From: Candidatus Laterigemmans baculatus
GTDB lineage: Bacteria > Planctomycetota > Planctomycetia > Pirellulales > Pirellulaceae
Direction: 5' to 3'
DNA: 64,000 bases
Assembly (NCBI RefSeq): GCF_010367455.1
Contig: NZ_WRPR01000013.1
Span: 61,886 to 125,885, forward strand
The notes beneath the pieces were generated by a model, which saw only the letters and a list, made by a program, of their open reading frames with translations, was not told the origin of the DNA and ran no database searches. Shown here in pieces: positions 1 through 8,786 of the stretch (the stretch's first letter is position 1; the number at the start of each line of letters is the position of its first letter). The position numbers and the translations under genes were made by a program.

Positions 1-309
1 GTCCCGAAGCTGGTCGAGCTGGCGATTGCCCAGGGGCATCTCGTCCGCGTTTGCTCGGCGTGGTGCCTGCACGCGGAAGTCGAAGGCGAGGTCCGGCGGA
101 CGCTTGTCGAACGACTCGGCGAAAGTTCGTTTGCGGTCCGCGATCTGCGCGAACTGCTGCACGTTTCACGCAAGTATCTGGTCCCGCTCTGCGAGTATCT
201 CGATCGGATCGGCTTTACCCGGCGGGAGGGCGATCGGCGGACGATCGTCGGCTCCGGAGGTGGAATCGAGAGCCAGCCCGATCGCCTGCCCGAGGAGGTG
301 AGCTCGTGA
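1..309 (+). CDS. selB: Selenocysteine-specific elongation factor SelB, C-terminal part
   Basis: This is the 3' end of a gene that begins before the window, with 102 codons visible. SelB is the EF-Tu-like GTPase that carries Sec-tRNA(Sec) to the ribosome, and its C-terminal winged helices bind the SECIS hairpin of the mRNA. The visible part reads as the last winged-helix domains. The segment around residues 56-80 (VSRKYLVPLCEYLDRIGFTR followed by REGDRR) matches the conserved SelB terminal domain from my knowledge of the family. The stop TGA (307-309) overlaps the GTG start of selA by three bases (306-308), so the two are translationally coupled. The downstream target, a UGA-containing formate dehydrogenase gene, lies 1.6 kb away. 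The GTPase domain is outside the window and was not seen. Confidence 0.88.
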   Translation, partial: VPKLVELAIAQGHLVRVCSAWCLHAEVEGEVRRTLVERLGESSFAVRDLRELLHVSRKYLVPLCEYLDRIGFTRREGDRRTIVGSGGGIESQPDRLPEEVSS

Positions 310-1769
310 ACGAGCCGCATGCGGTGGTGCGTCGCTTACCGAGTGTCAGCCGAGCCATCGATAGCGAAGCCTTTGCACCGCTGGTCGATCGCTACGGCCG
401 GCCGGCGGTGATCGACGAGTTGCGGAAGGTGTTGGCCGAGCACCGCGAGCGGTTGCTCACAGCCAGCCACTCGCTCGATTCACGCCCCGGTCCGGCGGCG
501 AATGGGAACGCTCCCGCCGCAAGCGTTCGCGAGTTGGGGCTAGGTGCGTTGAGCGAGCAAGTGCAGCAGCGGTTGGATCGGCGGCGGCGCTCTCGCAGCC
601 TCCGCCCGGTGATCAACGGCACGGGGATTCTGCTGCACACTGGGCTCGGCCGCGCTCCGCTGGCTCGGGAAGCGATCGACGCGATTGCGGCCGTGGCCGC
701 TGGATATGCAAGCGTGGAGCTCGATCTGGAGAGCGGCCAGCGGGGGCGGCGAGCGCGAGCGGTCGATGAGCTCCTGTGCGAGCTGACCGGCGCCGAAGCA
801 GCGGTGGTCGTCAACAATAACGCGGCGGCGACGGTGCTGAGCTTGGCGGCGCTGGCCGCGGGACGCGAAGTCATCGTCTCCCGCGGCGAGTTGATTGAGA
901 TCGGAGGCCAGTTTCGGCTGCCCGAAATCATGGCCGCCAGCGGAGCGGTGCTGCGCGAAGTCGGGAGTACGAACAAAACGCGGATCGACGACTATGCCCA
1001 GGCGATCGGTGAAGCGACCGGAGCGTTGCTGCTGGTCCACCCGAGCAACTACGTGGTGGTCGGATTCACCGAACACGTCTCGCTCGACGAACTGGTCCGG
1101 TTGGGGCGCAGCCGCGGCGTGCCGGTGATCCACGACATTGGTTCGGGGGCGTTGGTCGACTTCGCCCAGTTCGGATTCCGAGATGAGCCGCTGGCCGAGC
1201 GAAGTATCGCCGCGGGAGCCGACGTGGTGCTGTTCAGCGGCGATAAGCTGCTCGGCGGACCGCAGGCGGGAATCATCCTTGGTGGGCGGGCGGCGATCGA
1301 ACGGATCGAACGCCATCCGTTGGCCCGGGCGATGCGAGTCGACAAGCTGACGCTGGCCGCGCTGGCCGCGACGCTCGAGTTGTACCGCGATCCGCAGCGG
1401 ACGAGCGGCACCGTTCCGCTGCTCCGGCTGCTCGCGACTCCTGCCGCGGAACTGCGGACGCGGGCCGAGCGGCTCGTCGCGGCGCTGACGGCGCTGCCCG
1501 CGTTCGCCGAAAGTTTTGCGGAGCCGGAAGTGCTCCCCGGACATGGCTATTTAGGGGGCGGCGCGGTTCCCACCCAACAGCAAGCGTCGTGGTGCGTGGC
1601 GCTCTCCCCGCGATCCATTGGCCTCGACGAGTTCGCCCGCCGCTTGCGCGCCGCGCGGCCAGCGATCGTCGGCCGGGTGCACGACCAGCGCTGGTGGCTC
1701 GACCTGCGGACGGTGTTTCCTGAGCAGGATGCGGAGGTCGTGGGGGTCCTATCAGCCGCCACGCGCTAG
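306..1769 (+). CDS. selA: L-seryl-tRNA(Sec) selenium transferase SelA
   Basis: SelA is a PLP enzyme that converts Ser-tRNA(Sec) to Sec-tRNA(Sec) using selenophosphate. The predicted protein has 487 residues, slightly longer than the usual ~460. Family motifs are visible in order: NGTGILLHTGLGRAPL, ELDLESGQRGRR, VVNNNAAATVL, SRGELIEIGGQFR, VGSTNKT, and the PLP-lysine segment SGDKLLGGPQAG. The GTG at 306 is chosen because it overlaps the selB stop and yields the expected N-terminus; reading further upstream in this frame would run through selB. The gene ends with TAG at 1767-1769, inside the left arm of a palindromic repeat (1751-1822). Its position between selB and a selenoprotein gene fits its role exactly. 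Confidence 0.95.
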   Translation: MNEPHAVVRRLPSVSRAIDSEAFAPLVDRYGRPAVIDELRKVLAEHRERLLTASHSLDSRPGPAANGNAPAASVRELGLGALSEQVQQRLDRRRRSRSLRPVINGTGILLHTGLGRAPLAREAIDAIAAVAAGYASVELDLESGQRGRRARAVDELLCELTGAEAAVVVNNNAAATVLSLAALAAGREVIVSRGELIEIGGQFRLPEIMAASGAVLREVGSTNKTRIDDYAQAIGEATGALLLVHPSNYVVVGFTEHVSLDELVRLGRSRGVPVIHDIGSGALVDFAQFGFRDEPLAERSIAAGADVVLFSGDKLLGGPQAGIILGGRAAIERIERHPLARAMRVDKLTLAALAATLELYRDPQRTSGTVPLLRLLATPAAELRTRAERLVAALTALPAFAESFAEPEVLPGHGYLGGGAVPTQQQASWCVALSPRSIGLDEFARRLRAARPAIVGRVHDQRWWLDLRTVFPEQDAEVVGVLSAATR

Positions 1770-1822
1770 CGTCCGGTTTTCATGGCGTTAGCGGGAACCG
1801 GGGGCTCGCGCTCGGCGGCTGA
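1751..1822. repeat. Imperfect palindromic repeat, TAGCGTCCGG family, copy 1
   Basis: The left arm starts ATCAGCCGCCACGCGCTAGC and the right arm ends GCGCTCGGCGGCTGAT. The element covers the last codons and stop of selA and most of the selA-fdhA spacer. Related copies occur at 21101-21173 and four times in tandem from 48041. It could act as a transcript-stabilising or terminating hairpin between selA and fdhA, but this is inference. Confidence 0.75.
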
Positions 1823-1930
1823 TGCAATACCCGAGAAGGGCGCGGGGCGTCCGAGCGTCCTCTCCCGCAGACCGGCCCGGGGTTTGCACGCGCCCTCGGC
1901 GGACCCGTCCCGACTCAGGAGCTCCGACCG

Positions 1931-4900
1931 ATGTCCGCTTCCAAACCTTCGGCCAAAACTTCCACACGCCAACCGCAGCCGTTTAGCCCCCAATCGCTCG
2001 CCAAGGGCTCCCGGCTCCAAGGAGCCTCGCTGACCCACAGCGTCTGTCCCTATTGTGCCGTCGGATGTGGGCTGAATATCTACAGCAAGCGGGGCGAAGT
2101 GATCGACGTCGAGGGCAATCCGGAAAGCCCGATCAACGAAGGGACGCTCTGTCCCAAAGGGGCCAACGTCTTCCAATTGGTCCACAATCCCCACCGCGTG
2201 AAAACGGTGATGTACCGCGCTCCCTACTCGGACCACTGGGAGACGAAGTCGCTCGACTGGGCGCTCGACCGGATCGCCGAACGCATCAAATCCGCCCGTG
2301 AGAAAGGTTTTGCAGCGGAAGATGCCGACGGCAATCGGCTGAACGCGGTCCGCAATATCGGCACGCTCGGCGGTGCGGTGCTGGACAACGAAGAGAATTA
2401 TCTCATCAAAAAGTTGTTCGGTGCCGGATTGGGAGTCGTCTCGATCGAGAATCAAGCGCGGATTTGACACTCCGCCTCAGTGCCCGGTCTGGGTGCTTCG
2501 TTCGGCCGCGGCGCGGCCACCAATTACCAGCAAGATCTGGCCAACAGTGATTGCATCCTGATCATGGGCTCGAACATGGCTGAAGCCCATCCGGTCGGGT
2601 TTCGCTTTCCGCTGCAGGCCAAGGAGAAAGGTGCCAAGCTGGTCCACGTCGATCCCCGTTTCTCCCGCACTTCGGCCCTCTGCGATCTGCACGTGCCGAT
2701 CCGCGCCGGAACCGATATCGCTTTCCTGGGCGGTGTGATCAACTATGTTTTGACTGAGGAAAAGTGGTTCAAGGAGTACGTCCTCGACTACACCAACGCG
2801 GCCACGATCATCGAGGAAGGTTTTCTCGACACCGAGGATCTCGATGGCTTGTTCAGCGGGTTTCAGCCCGATCGGGCGCAGTACTCCCCCTCCGAAGGAC
2901 ACTGGGGATACGAAGAACGCGGCAGCCATCAACAGGATCGGGATCAGGGCCAAAGTCGGGACGAAGCTCGCGTTTCGGAGCAAGGTCCAGGTCAGGAGGC
3001 GGAGCCTTCCGCGTCACCGAGCGACGAATCGCATGTGCAGGCCAGTGAGATCGACACCTCGCACGTTCGCGAGGTGAGCGAGAAGCTCGATAGCCGGGGC
3101 GTCCATGGCCCCGGGCTGATGGGGGGCGCCAGCACGCACGAAACCGAACGGGGTTCGGCCGTGGAAGCTCCGGCTGGCGAGCCGTTGCAAGATCGGACCC
3201 TCAAGCATCCCCGCTGCGTGATGCAAATCCTCCGCAGGCATTTTAGCCGCTACACCCCGGCAATGGTGTCGGAGGTGTGCGGTTGCAGCGAAGCGGATTT
3301 CCTGCGGGTGGCAGAATGGTTGTGCGAAAATTCGGGACGCGAAAAAACGTCCGCAATCGTCTATGCGGTCGGCTGGACGCAGCACACGACGGGCGTCCAA
3401 AACATTCGCGCCGCTTCGATCCTGCAATTGCTGCTCGGGAACATCGGACGTCCGGGAGGCGGGATCATGGCGATGCGAGGACATACCAGCATTCAAGGCT
3501 CCACGGACATTCCGACATTATATGATTTGCTGCCCGGCTACTTGCCGCAGCCCATCGTCGGTGAAGACCGGGGAGGTCTTGACGATTACGTCCGCTTCGA
3601 AGGCCTACCCACTGGGTACTGGACGCATACCAAAAAATTCATGGTCAGCTTGCTCAAAGCTTATTATGGAGATGCGGCCCAGCCTGAGAACGATTTTCAC
3701 TACGACTGGCTGCCCCACCTGGACGGTGATTATTCGCAGTTGCCATTCTTTGATCGAATGGCGCGGGGCGAAGTCGATGGGTACATTCTGTTCGGCCAGA
3801 ATCCTGCCGGTGGGGGGCCCAATGCGGGACTGCATCGCGCGGGACTGCGGAATCTCGATTGGCTCGTCGTTCACGATTGGTTTGAGATCGAAAGCGCCGT
3901 TTTTTGGAAAGATGATCCCACCGGTCCACCGCCCTCGGAGATCAAGACCGAAGTCTTCTTTATGCCGGCGGCTAGCATTCCGGAGAAAGAAGGCACGTTT
4001 ACCAATACCCAGCGACTGCTGCAGTGGCACGACAAGAGTGTCGATCCGCCGGGCGATTGTCGCAGCGACGCGTGGTATGTGTACCAGCTGGGCAAGCGAC
4101 TCAAGAAACTGTACGAAGGCTCGGCCGATCCGAAGGACCAGCCGCTGCTGAATCTGACGTGGGACTACGATCAAGAATGGCCGCACCCATTGCCCGATGG
4201 CCAGCCGAGCCGTATCGAGGGCGAGCCAGATATTGCGAGGATTCTGCAGGAGATTAACGGCCGGAATCTGGCGGAGGTCGATCCCGCCACGGGGCAGCCC
4301 AAGTTGGTCGGCGGTTTTGAAGAACTGCGAGAAGATGGCAGCACTGCGTGCGGGTGTTGGATCTATTCGGGTTGCTACCCGGAACCGAATCTCAATCGGC
4401 CTCGCCAGCGGGTGCGAACCGCCAATCCGCTGCAGCCGGAGTGGGGCTTTGCGTGGCCGAACAACCGCCGCGTGATGTACAACCGCGCCTCGGCCGACCC
4501 GGCCGGCCGACCCTGGTCGGAGCGAAAGAAGCTGATCTCCTGGGACGAGGACCAGCAGCGGTGGGTGGGGTTGGACGTGCCCGACTTCGAACCCGATAAG
4601 CCGCCCGAGTACCGGCCGTCGCTCGATTGCACAGGGATGGATGCGATCGCCGGCAACCAGCCCTTCATCATGAAACCCGATGGCCGCGGTTGGCTCTATG
4701 CCCCAGGAAAGCCGAAGGATGGGCCGCTGCCGGTGCATTATGAACCGGTGGAGTCTCCGGTCGAGAATGCACTCTATCCTCACCAAACGATCGACCCCAC
4801 CACGCGATTCTTCGAAGGCCCGCTGAACTCGCTCGCCCACACGCCGACCCGTGAGTTTCCAATCGTCGCCTGCACCTTCCGCGTGACCGAGCATTATTTG

Positions 4901-5353
4901 AGCGGCCCGATGAGCCGCTTCAACAGTTGGCTGAACGAACTGATGCCGGCAATGTTCGTCGAGCTAAGTCCCGAACTGGCTGGCGAGAAAGGCATCGTCC
5001 ATGGCGAGTGGGCGACGATCATCTCGGCTCGCGGAGAAATCGAAGCGCGGGCGCTGGTCACACGGCGTATCCGACCGCTGAATTTGAAGGGCCGCATCCT
5101 GCACCAGATTGGATTGCCCTTCCACTGGGGATTTGCCGGCGAGAGCGTCGGAGGAATCGCGAATGATCTGACGTCGCTGGTGGCCGACCCGAACGTCAGC
5201 ATGCATGAGGCTAAAGTCTTTGCCTGCCAAATCCGCAGCGGTCGCTCGCGTTATCCCGCGGGGCAGCCGACCAAGAACTACACGCCCTGGCCGCAGCGCA
5301 ACCCCACGCCCGATACGCCGCCTGCTTCGCAACCGGAGGGACATCTGCGATGA
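1931..5353 (+). CDS. fdhA: Formate dehydrogenase alpha subunit, selenocysteine-containing
   Basis: This is the catalytic molybdenum/tungsten bis-MGD subunit that oxidises formate to CO2, with 1140 residues if the in-frame TGA at 2465-2467 is read as selenocysteine (residue 179). Reading through joins two continuous halves of one family: ...ENQARI-Sec-HSASV..., where the family has Cys or Sec. The N-terminal 4Fe-4S motif is CPYCAVGC followed by GTLCPKG. The molybdopterin-binding and C-terminal domains follow (for example YAVGWTQHTTG, GNIGRPGGG). No twin-arginine signal is visible; the N-terminus is Ser/Lys/Gln-rich and unstructured-looking. Residues about 318-421 are a hydrophilic low-complexity insertion not expected in the family. 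The stop overlaps the start of fdhB (ATGA at 5350-5353). Confidence 0.93.
2465..2467 (+). other. In-frame UGA selenocysteine codon of fdhA
   Basis: The TGA stands at the position of the catalytic Cys/Sec of formate dehydrogenases. The reading frame stays open for 178 codons before it and 962 codons after it with conserved family sequence on both sides. selB and selA lie just upstream, so the recoding apparatus is encoded here. Confidence 0.93.
2479..2497 (+). promoter_or_regulatory. Bacterial SECIS hairpin in fdhA
   Basis: A seven-pair stem, AGUGCCC (2479-2485) with GGGUGCU (2491-2497, two G-U pairs), is closed by the loop GGUCU (2486-2490). Eighteen nucleotides separate the UGA from the loop. 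Both the loop sequence and this spacing match the E. coli fdhF SECIS as I recall it. The hairpin is coding sequence and would be bound by the SelB C-terminal domain. Confidence 0.85.
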
Positions 5354-6195
5354 ATCCCCTCACGCCACCACTCGATGTGCTGCTGAACGCTTTTCCGCCA
5401 CGGTACACGCCGGTCCCCGACCCCGAGGACGAACCGACGGCGCGGATGGGGTTTTTTACCGATACCACGCTGTGCATTGGCTGCAAAGCTTGTGAGGTGG
5501 CCTGTAAACAGTGGAACCAGTTGCCGTCGGACGGTTTGGATTTTACCGGCAATAGTTATGACAACACTGGCCATCTTTCTCAAAGCACTTGGCGGCACGT
5601 CGCGTTCAAGGAACGGCACAGTGAGGATGGAACGAGTCGATGGTTGATGATGAGCGACGTGTGCAAACACTGCGAAGAAGCTCCCTGTTTGCAAGCCTGT
5701 CCGACGGGTTCGCTGATCTACAACGAGTTCGGCGATGTGTATTTGCAAAATGACATCTGCAATGGTTGTGGATACTGCGTCGTCGCCTGTCCCTTCGGCG
5801 TGCTCGGTCGCAGCGACGAAGATGGGCATGCTCATAAATGCACGATGTGTTACGACCGTCAGAGCGATGGTATGGAACCGGCCTGCGCTAAAGTCTGTCC
5901 CACGAACTCGATCCAGTTCGGACCGGTCGAGGAACTCCGCGAGCAAGCGAAAAAACGCGTCGAACAATTGCAGGAGCGAGGCAGGGAGTCTGCCTATTTG
6001 TATGGTGCGGACGCGTTCGAGGAATACAGCTCGCTGAATGCGTTTTTCTTATTGGAGGATCACCCGAACCACTACAACCTTCCGGAGCAACCCAAGCATC
6101 CATTCAAGGGACAGGGGGTTCGATACGCCGTGGGCATTGCTGCCGGCGTGGCGTTGTCGGCCGTCTCCGCCCTGTTCCTCGCACGAGAGGATTGA
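5350..6195 (+). CDS. fdhB: Formate dehydrogenase beta subunit, four-cluster ferredoxin-like protein
   Basis: This 281-residue electron-transfer subunit would pass electrons from FdhA to the membrane subunit. Four cysteine groups typical of FdnH/FdoH/HybA-like proteins are seen: CIGCKACEVAC (residues about 39-49), CKHCEEAPCLQAC, CNGCGYCVVAC, and CTMCYDRQSDGMEPACAKVC. A C-terminal hydrophobic stretch (about residues 257-277, AVGIAAGVALSAVSALF) is a single membrane anchor as in FdnH. The start ATG overlaps the fdhA stop. The next gene begins 4 bases after the stop. There is no signal peptide. Confidence 0.92.
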   Translation: MNPLTPPLDVLLNAFPPRYTPVPDPEDEPTARMGFFTDTTLCIGCKACEVACKQWNQLPSDGLDFTGNSYDNTGHLSQSTWRHVAFKERHSEDGTSRWLMMSDVCKHCEEAPCLQACPTGSLIYNEFGDVYLQNDICNGCGYCVVACPFGVLGRSDEDGHAHKCTMCYDRQSDGMEPACAKVCPTNSIQFGPVEELREQAKKRVEQLQERGRESAYLYGADAFEEYSSLNAFFLLEDHPNHYNLPEQPKHPFKGQGVRYAVGIAAGVALSAVSALFLARED

Positions 6196-6199
6196 AGCC

Positions 6200-7318
6200 A
6201 TGAAGCGTCCAGGATTGATCGAGACGGGTCGCAACTCCCGAGCGATAGGGCGTCGTGACGACCGCTCGCCCCAGGGTGAGGATCGGGACGCGGAGGAGGC
6301 TGGGTACTACGATTTGTCGATGCTCAAGCCGCCGGTTTGGAAGTGGGAGATCGCCTCCTACTTTTTTTTGGGCGGTTTGTCGGCCGGTGCGTATTTACTG
6401 TCGCGTTTGGCGGCACGCTTCGGGGGACGGTCGATGGAAGGCGTTCGCAGCGTGGGAACGGCCGTGGCGGCGATCGCCGCGTTGCCCTGCGCCCCGCTGC
6501 TGATCAAAGACCTTGGACATATGAGCCGCTTTCATCATATGCTGCGGGTCGTGAAGCCGGAGTCGCCGATGAGCGTGGGGACGTGGGCGCTAACCGTTTA
6601 CTCGGCAGCCGTGGCCCTCTCGGCCGTGCAGGAATGGCTCGGCAGCGAGTCGCTCGATGGGGCGGCAAAACGCCGGATTGCCGCGGCACTCGAGCGGGGC
6701 CGTCCGATCATGGTGACCGCGCTGGACGGCGCGGGCATTCCCGCGGCTCTGGTCATGATCAGCTACACCGGAGTGCTCGTCAGCTGCACTGCGATTCCTG
6801 CCTGGTCGCGGCAGGCGTGGCTGTCACCGTTGTTCGTCGCCAGCGGGATGAGCACTGCAGCCGCCTCGATCCAGCTCGGATTGGCCGCCACGCGGGAGGG
6901 AGAAGAGCCGACAGCGGCGGAGGCGGCGCTGGAGAAGATCGAGTCGGTCGCACGTTTGGCCGAAGCGGTTTCGCTCGGCGGTTACCTCCGATCGGCCGGT
7001 CCGCTGGCTCGTCCGCTGACACATGGCAAGCTGGCCCACCACACGTTGCTCGCCGCCGCCGCACTGGCGATACCCGAAGCGATCCACCATCTGCTGCCGG
7101 GCAAGCCGAGTCGCTGGAAGACCTATCTCGCCGCTGGCATCACGTTGGCTGGCGGGATGTCGCTGCGGTGGGCGGTGGTCCACGCCGGTCGTGAGTCGGC
7201 GAACGATCCGCACGCCGCCCGCCAGGCGAGCGGGCCGAGTCATCCTGAACAGGGTCGCCTTTCGCTCCGCGAAAGCAGCGCAGATCGGCTACTTTCGCGG
7301 AGCGAAAGGCGACTATGA
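6200..7318 (+). CDS. nrfD: NrfD/PsrC-family membrane subunit of the formate dehydrogenase
   Basis: This 372-residue polytopic protein has several hydrophobic segments, starting with WEIASYFFLGGLSAGAYLLS, a typical NrfD first helix. NrfD-type subunits take electrons from a 4Fe-4S partner to membrane quinone without haem; here one replaces the cytochrome b subunit of FDH-N. ATG 6200 follows the fdhB stop by 4 bases. The last ~20 residues (SLRESSADRLLSRSERRL) are translated from a 60-bp palindromic repeat and are probably not functional. The stop TGA (7316-7318) overlaps the fdhD start. Confidence 0.85.
   Translation: MKRPGLIETGRNSRAIGRRDDRSPQGEDRDAEEAGYYDLSMLKPPVWKWEIASYFFLGGLSAGAYLLSRLAARFGGRSMEGVRSVGTAVAAIAALPCAPLLIKDLGHMSRFHHMLRVVKPESPMSVGTWALTVYSAAVALSAVQEWLGSESLDGAAKRRIAAALERGRPIMVTALDGAGIPAALVMISYTGVLVSCTAIPAWSRQAWLSPLFVASGMSTAAASIQLGLAATREGEEPTAAEAALEKIESVARLAEAVSLGGYLRSAGPLARPLTHGKLAHHTLLAAAALAIPEAIHHLLPGKPSRWKTYLAAGITLAGGMSLRWAVVHAGRESANDPHAARQASGPSHPEQGRLSLRESSADRLLSRSERRL
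7254..7313. repeat. 60-bp perfect palindrome, copy 1 (nrfD end / fdhD start)
   Basis: Two perfectly complementary 22-bp arms (7254-7275 and 7292-7313) flank a 16-nt spacer. The left arm starts GTCGCCTTTCGCTCCGCG. The right arm carries the purine-rich segment just before the fdhD ATG at 7315. A second copy with identical arms and a different 16-nt spacer lies at 8199-8258. Confidence 0.92.
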
Positions 7319-8199
7319 CAGTCCCACCCCTGCCGCCGGGAGCGCGGGAGTTGCCGGTCCATCGCGTGCGGGCTGGGTTGTGGACGGCGGAGCAGGACGC
7401 GCTGGCGATCGAGGAGCCGCTTGAGACGCGGCTGATCTACCACCGCCGCGGTCGGCGGCGGCGAAAGACCATCGCTGTGACGATGCGGACACCGGGGCAC
7501 GACGTGGAGTTGGCGGTCGGATTCCTGTTCGCCGAAGGGATCCTCAACAGCCGCAGCGATCTGCGAGTCGCAGCGCACTTTGGGCCGGTCAAGGAGGAGG
7601 GAATTCGCAACATCGTGCAGGTGGAGCTCCGTCCCGATGCGTCAGTCGATCTCGAGCGACTGAAGCGAAACTTCTACACCTCGTCGAGCTGTGGGGTGTG
7701 TGGCAAAGCCTCGATCGAGTCGCTGCGGGTCAGCGGGTGCGCGCGGCTGAGTGCCGAGGATCCGCGAGTGGATCCCGCTTTGATCGCGAGCCTGCCAGCA
7801 AAACTTCGCGAGGCGCAGGCGGTTTTTGCGTCGACCGGGGGGCTGCACGCCGCGGCGCTGTTCGATGCGTCGGGCACGCTCCGGTGGCTGCGTGAAGACG
7901 TTGGTCGCCACAACGCGCTCGACAAGCTCGTCGGTCGCCAGTGGCTCGATGGTCGACTTCCGTCGAGCGATTCGCTGCTGGTCCTCAGCGGCCGGGCGAG
8001 CTTTGAGCTAATGCAAAAGGCAGCGCGGGCAGGCATCCCGATCGTCATCGCCATCGGCGCCCCCTCGACTCTGGCCGTCGAACTCGCCCGGGAGCACGGG
8101 ATCACGCTGATCGGCTTCGCCAGAGAAAACCGCTTCAACATCTACAGCGGCGAACGGCGAGTTAGGGCACCGCGGGATCGCAAGATCGGTGAAATATAG
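7315..8199 (+). CDS. fdhD: Formate dehydrogenase accessory sulfurtransferase FdhD
   Basis: FdhD transfers sulfur to the bis-MGD cofactor of formate dehydrogenase and is required for its activity. The protein has 294 residues and shows the active-site loop SSCGVCGKAS (about residues 123-132) with the CxxC pair, RTPGHDVELAVGFLFAEG near the N-terminus, and the C-terminal nucleotide-binding part (REDVGRHNALDKLVG; SGRASFELMQKAARAGIP). It is the last gene of the sel-fdh run. Its ribosome-binding region lies in the right arm of one 60-bp palindrome, and its stop TAG (8197-8199) touches the left arm of the second copy. Confidence 0.95.
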   Translation: MTVPPLPPGARELPVHRVRAGLWTAEQDALAIEEPLETRLIYHRRGRRRRKTIAVTMRTPGHDVELAVGFLFAEGILNSRSDLRVAAHFGPVKEEGIRNIVQVELRPDASVDLERLKRNFYTSSSCGVCGKASIESLRVSGCARLSAEDPRVDPALIASLPAKLREAQAVFASTGGLHAAALFDASGTLRWLREDVGRHNALDKLVGRQWLDGRLPSSDSLLVLSGRASFELMQKAARAGIPIVIAIGAPSTLAVELAREHGITLIGFARENRFNIYSGERRVRAPRDRKIGEI

Positions 8200-8258
8200 T
8201 CGCCTTTCGCTCCGCGAAAGTAGCGCTGCAGCACAACTTTCGCGGAGCGAAAGGCGAC
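8199..8258. repeat. 60-bp perfect palindrome, copy 2 (fdhD end)
   Basis: The arms 8199-8220 and 8237-8258 are identical to those of copy 1, and the 16-nt spacer differs. It begins on the last base of the fdhD stop codon. It lies between fdhD and the end of the convergent M20 relic, so it could serve as a bidirectional terminator-like hairpin, though without an obvious T-run. Confidence 0.92.
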
Positions 8259-8282
8259 TATGCGGCGGGCCGCACTTCGCGA

Positions 8283-8786
8283 TTAGGGTTCGACATCCGC
8301 AGGAGCGAGCCAGGCACCGGCTGCGGCAAGCATTGTTTCGACGCCGGTTCGCAGGGTCGGGTGGAGGACTGGTGCGAACTGCGGCGAATGGTTCGACGGG
8401 ATCGCGTCCATGTCGGCCCGCAGCAGCACGGTGGCGCCTTCGCCGTTGCGCAAGACACCGCCGACACCCGTGCCGCCGACCTTCTCGGTGACCTCGTAGC
8501 CGTGCTCGTTCAGCCATTTGGCAGCGATACCGGCGGTCCGGTGTTCCTGCATCGCAAGCTCGGGATTGGCATGAATGTCCTTGTAGATGCGTTCGAGTTC
8601 CGCCAGCAGAGCATCCGACGGAGCAGGCAGAGTCGGGCGTCGGGCCGCTGCATCGCGACTCGCTGCCTCCGGGCTGGCCGGCTGATTTTCCTGGGCCGAC
8701 AATGGGGGAGTGCCGGTGCTCGCCGCAAGCAGGAGCAGGAATCCCGACGCGAGGCGGCGAACGGCGTTAAACTTCGTGAACTGCAT
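8283..8786 (-). pseudogene. Internally deleted M20 amidohydrolase (relic)
   Basis: An open frame of 167 codons starts with a signal peptide (SGFLLLLAASTGTPPLSAQ). It then shows the N-terminal part of an M20 amidohydrolase/carboxypeptidase (HANPELAMQEHRTAGIAAKW, GATVLLRADMDAIP). Directly after that it continues with what looks like the C-terminal end of the same family (NHSPQFAPVLHPTLRTGVET, AAAGAWLA). Full-length members have about 430-450 residues, so roughly 270 internal residues with most metal ligands are missing while the frame is intact. I infer an in-frame internal deletion and a non-functional product. Confidence 0.7.

Noticed and set aside
2477..2983. Minus-strand frame with a hydrophobic stretch (LIPILLMAAAFFV) opposite fdhA
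   Set aside because: It overlaps the conserved FdhA core on the plus strand; the hydrophobic stretch comes from the low-complexity insertion and has no start context or homology I can name.
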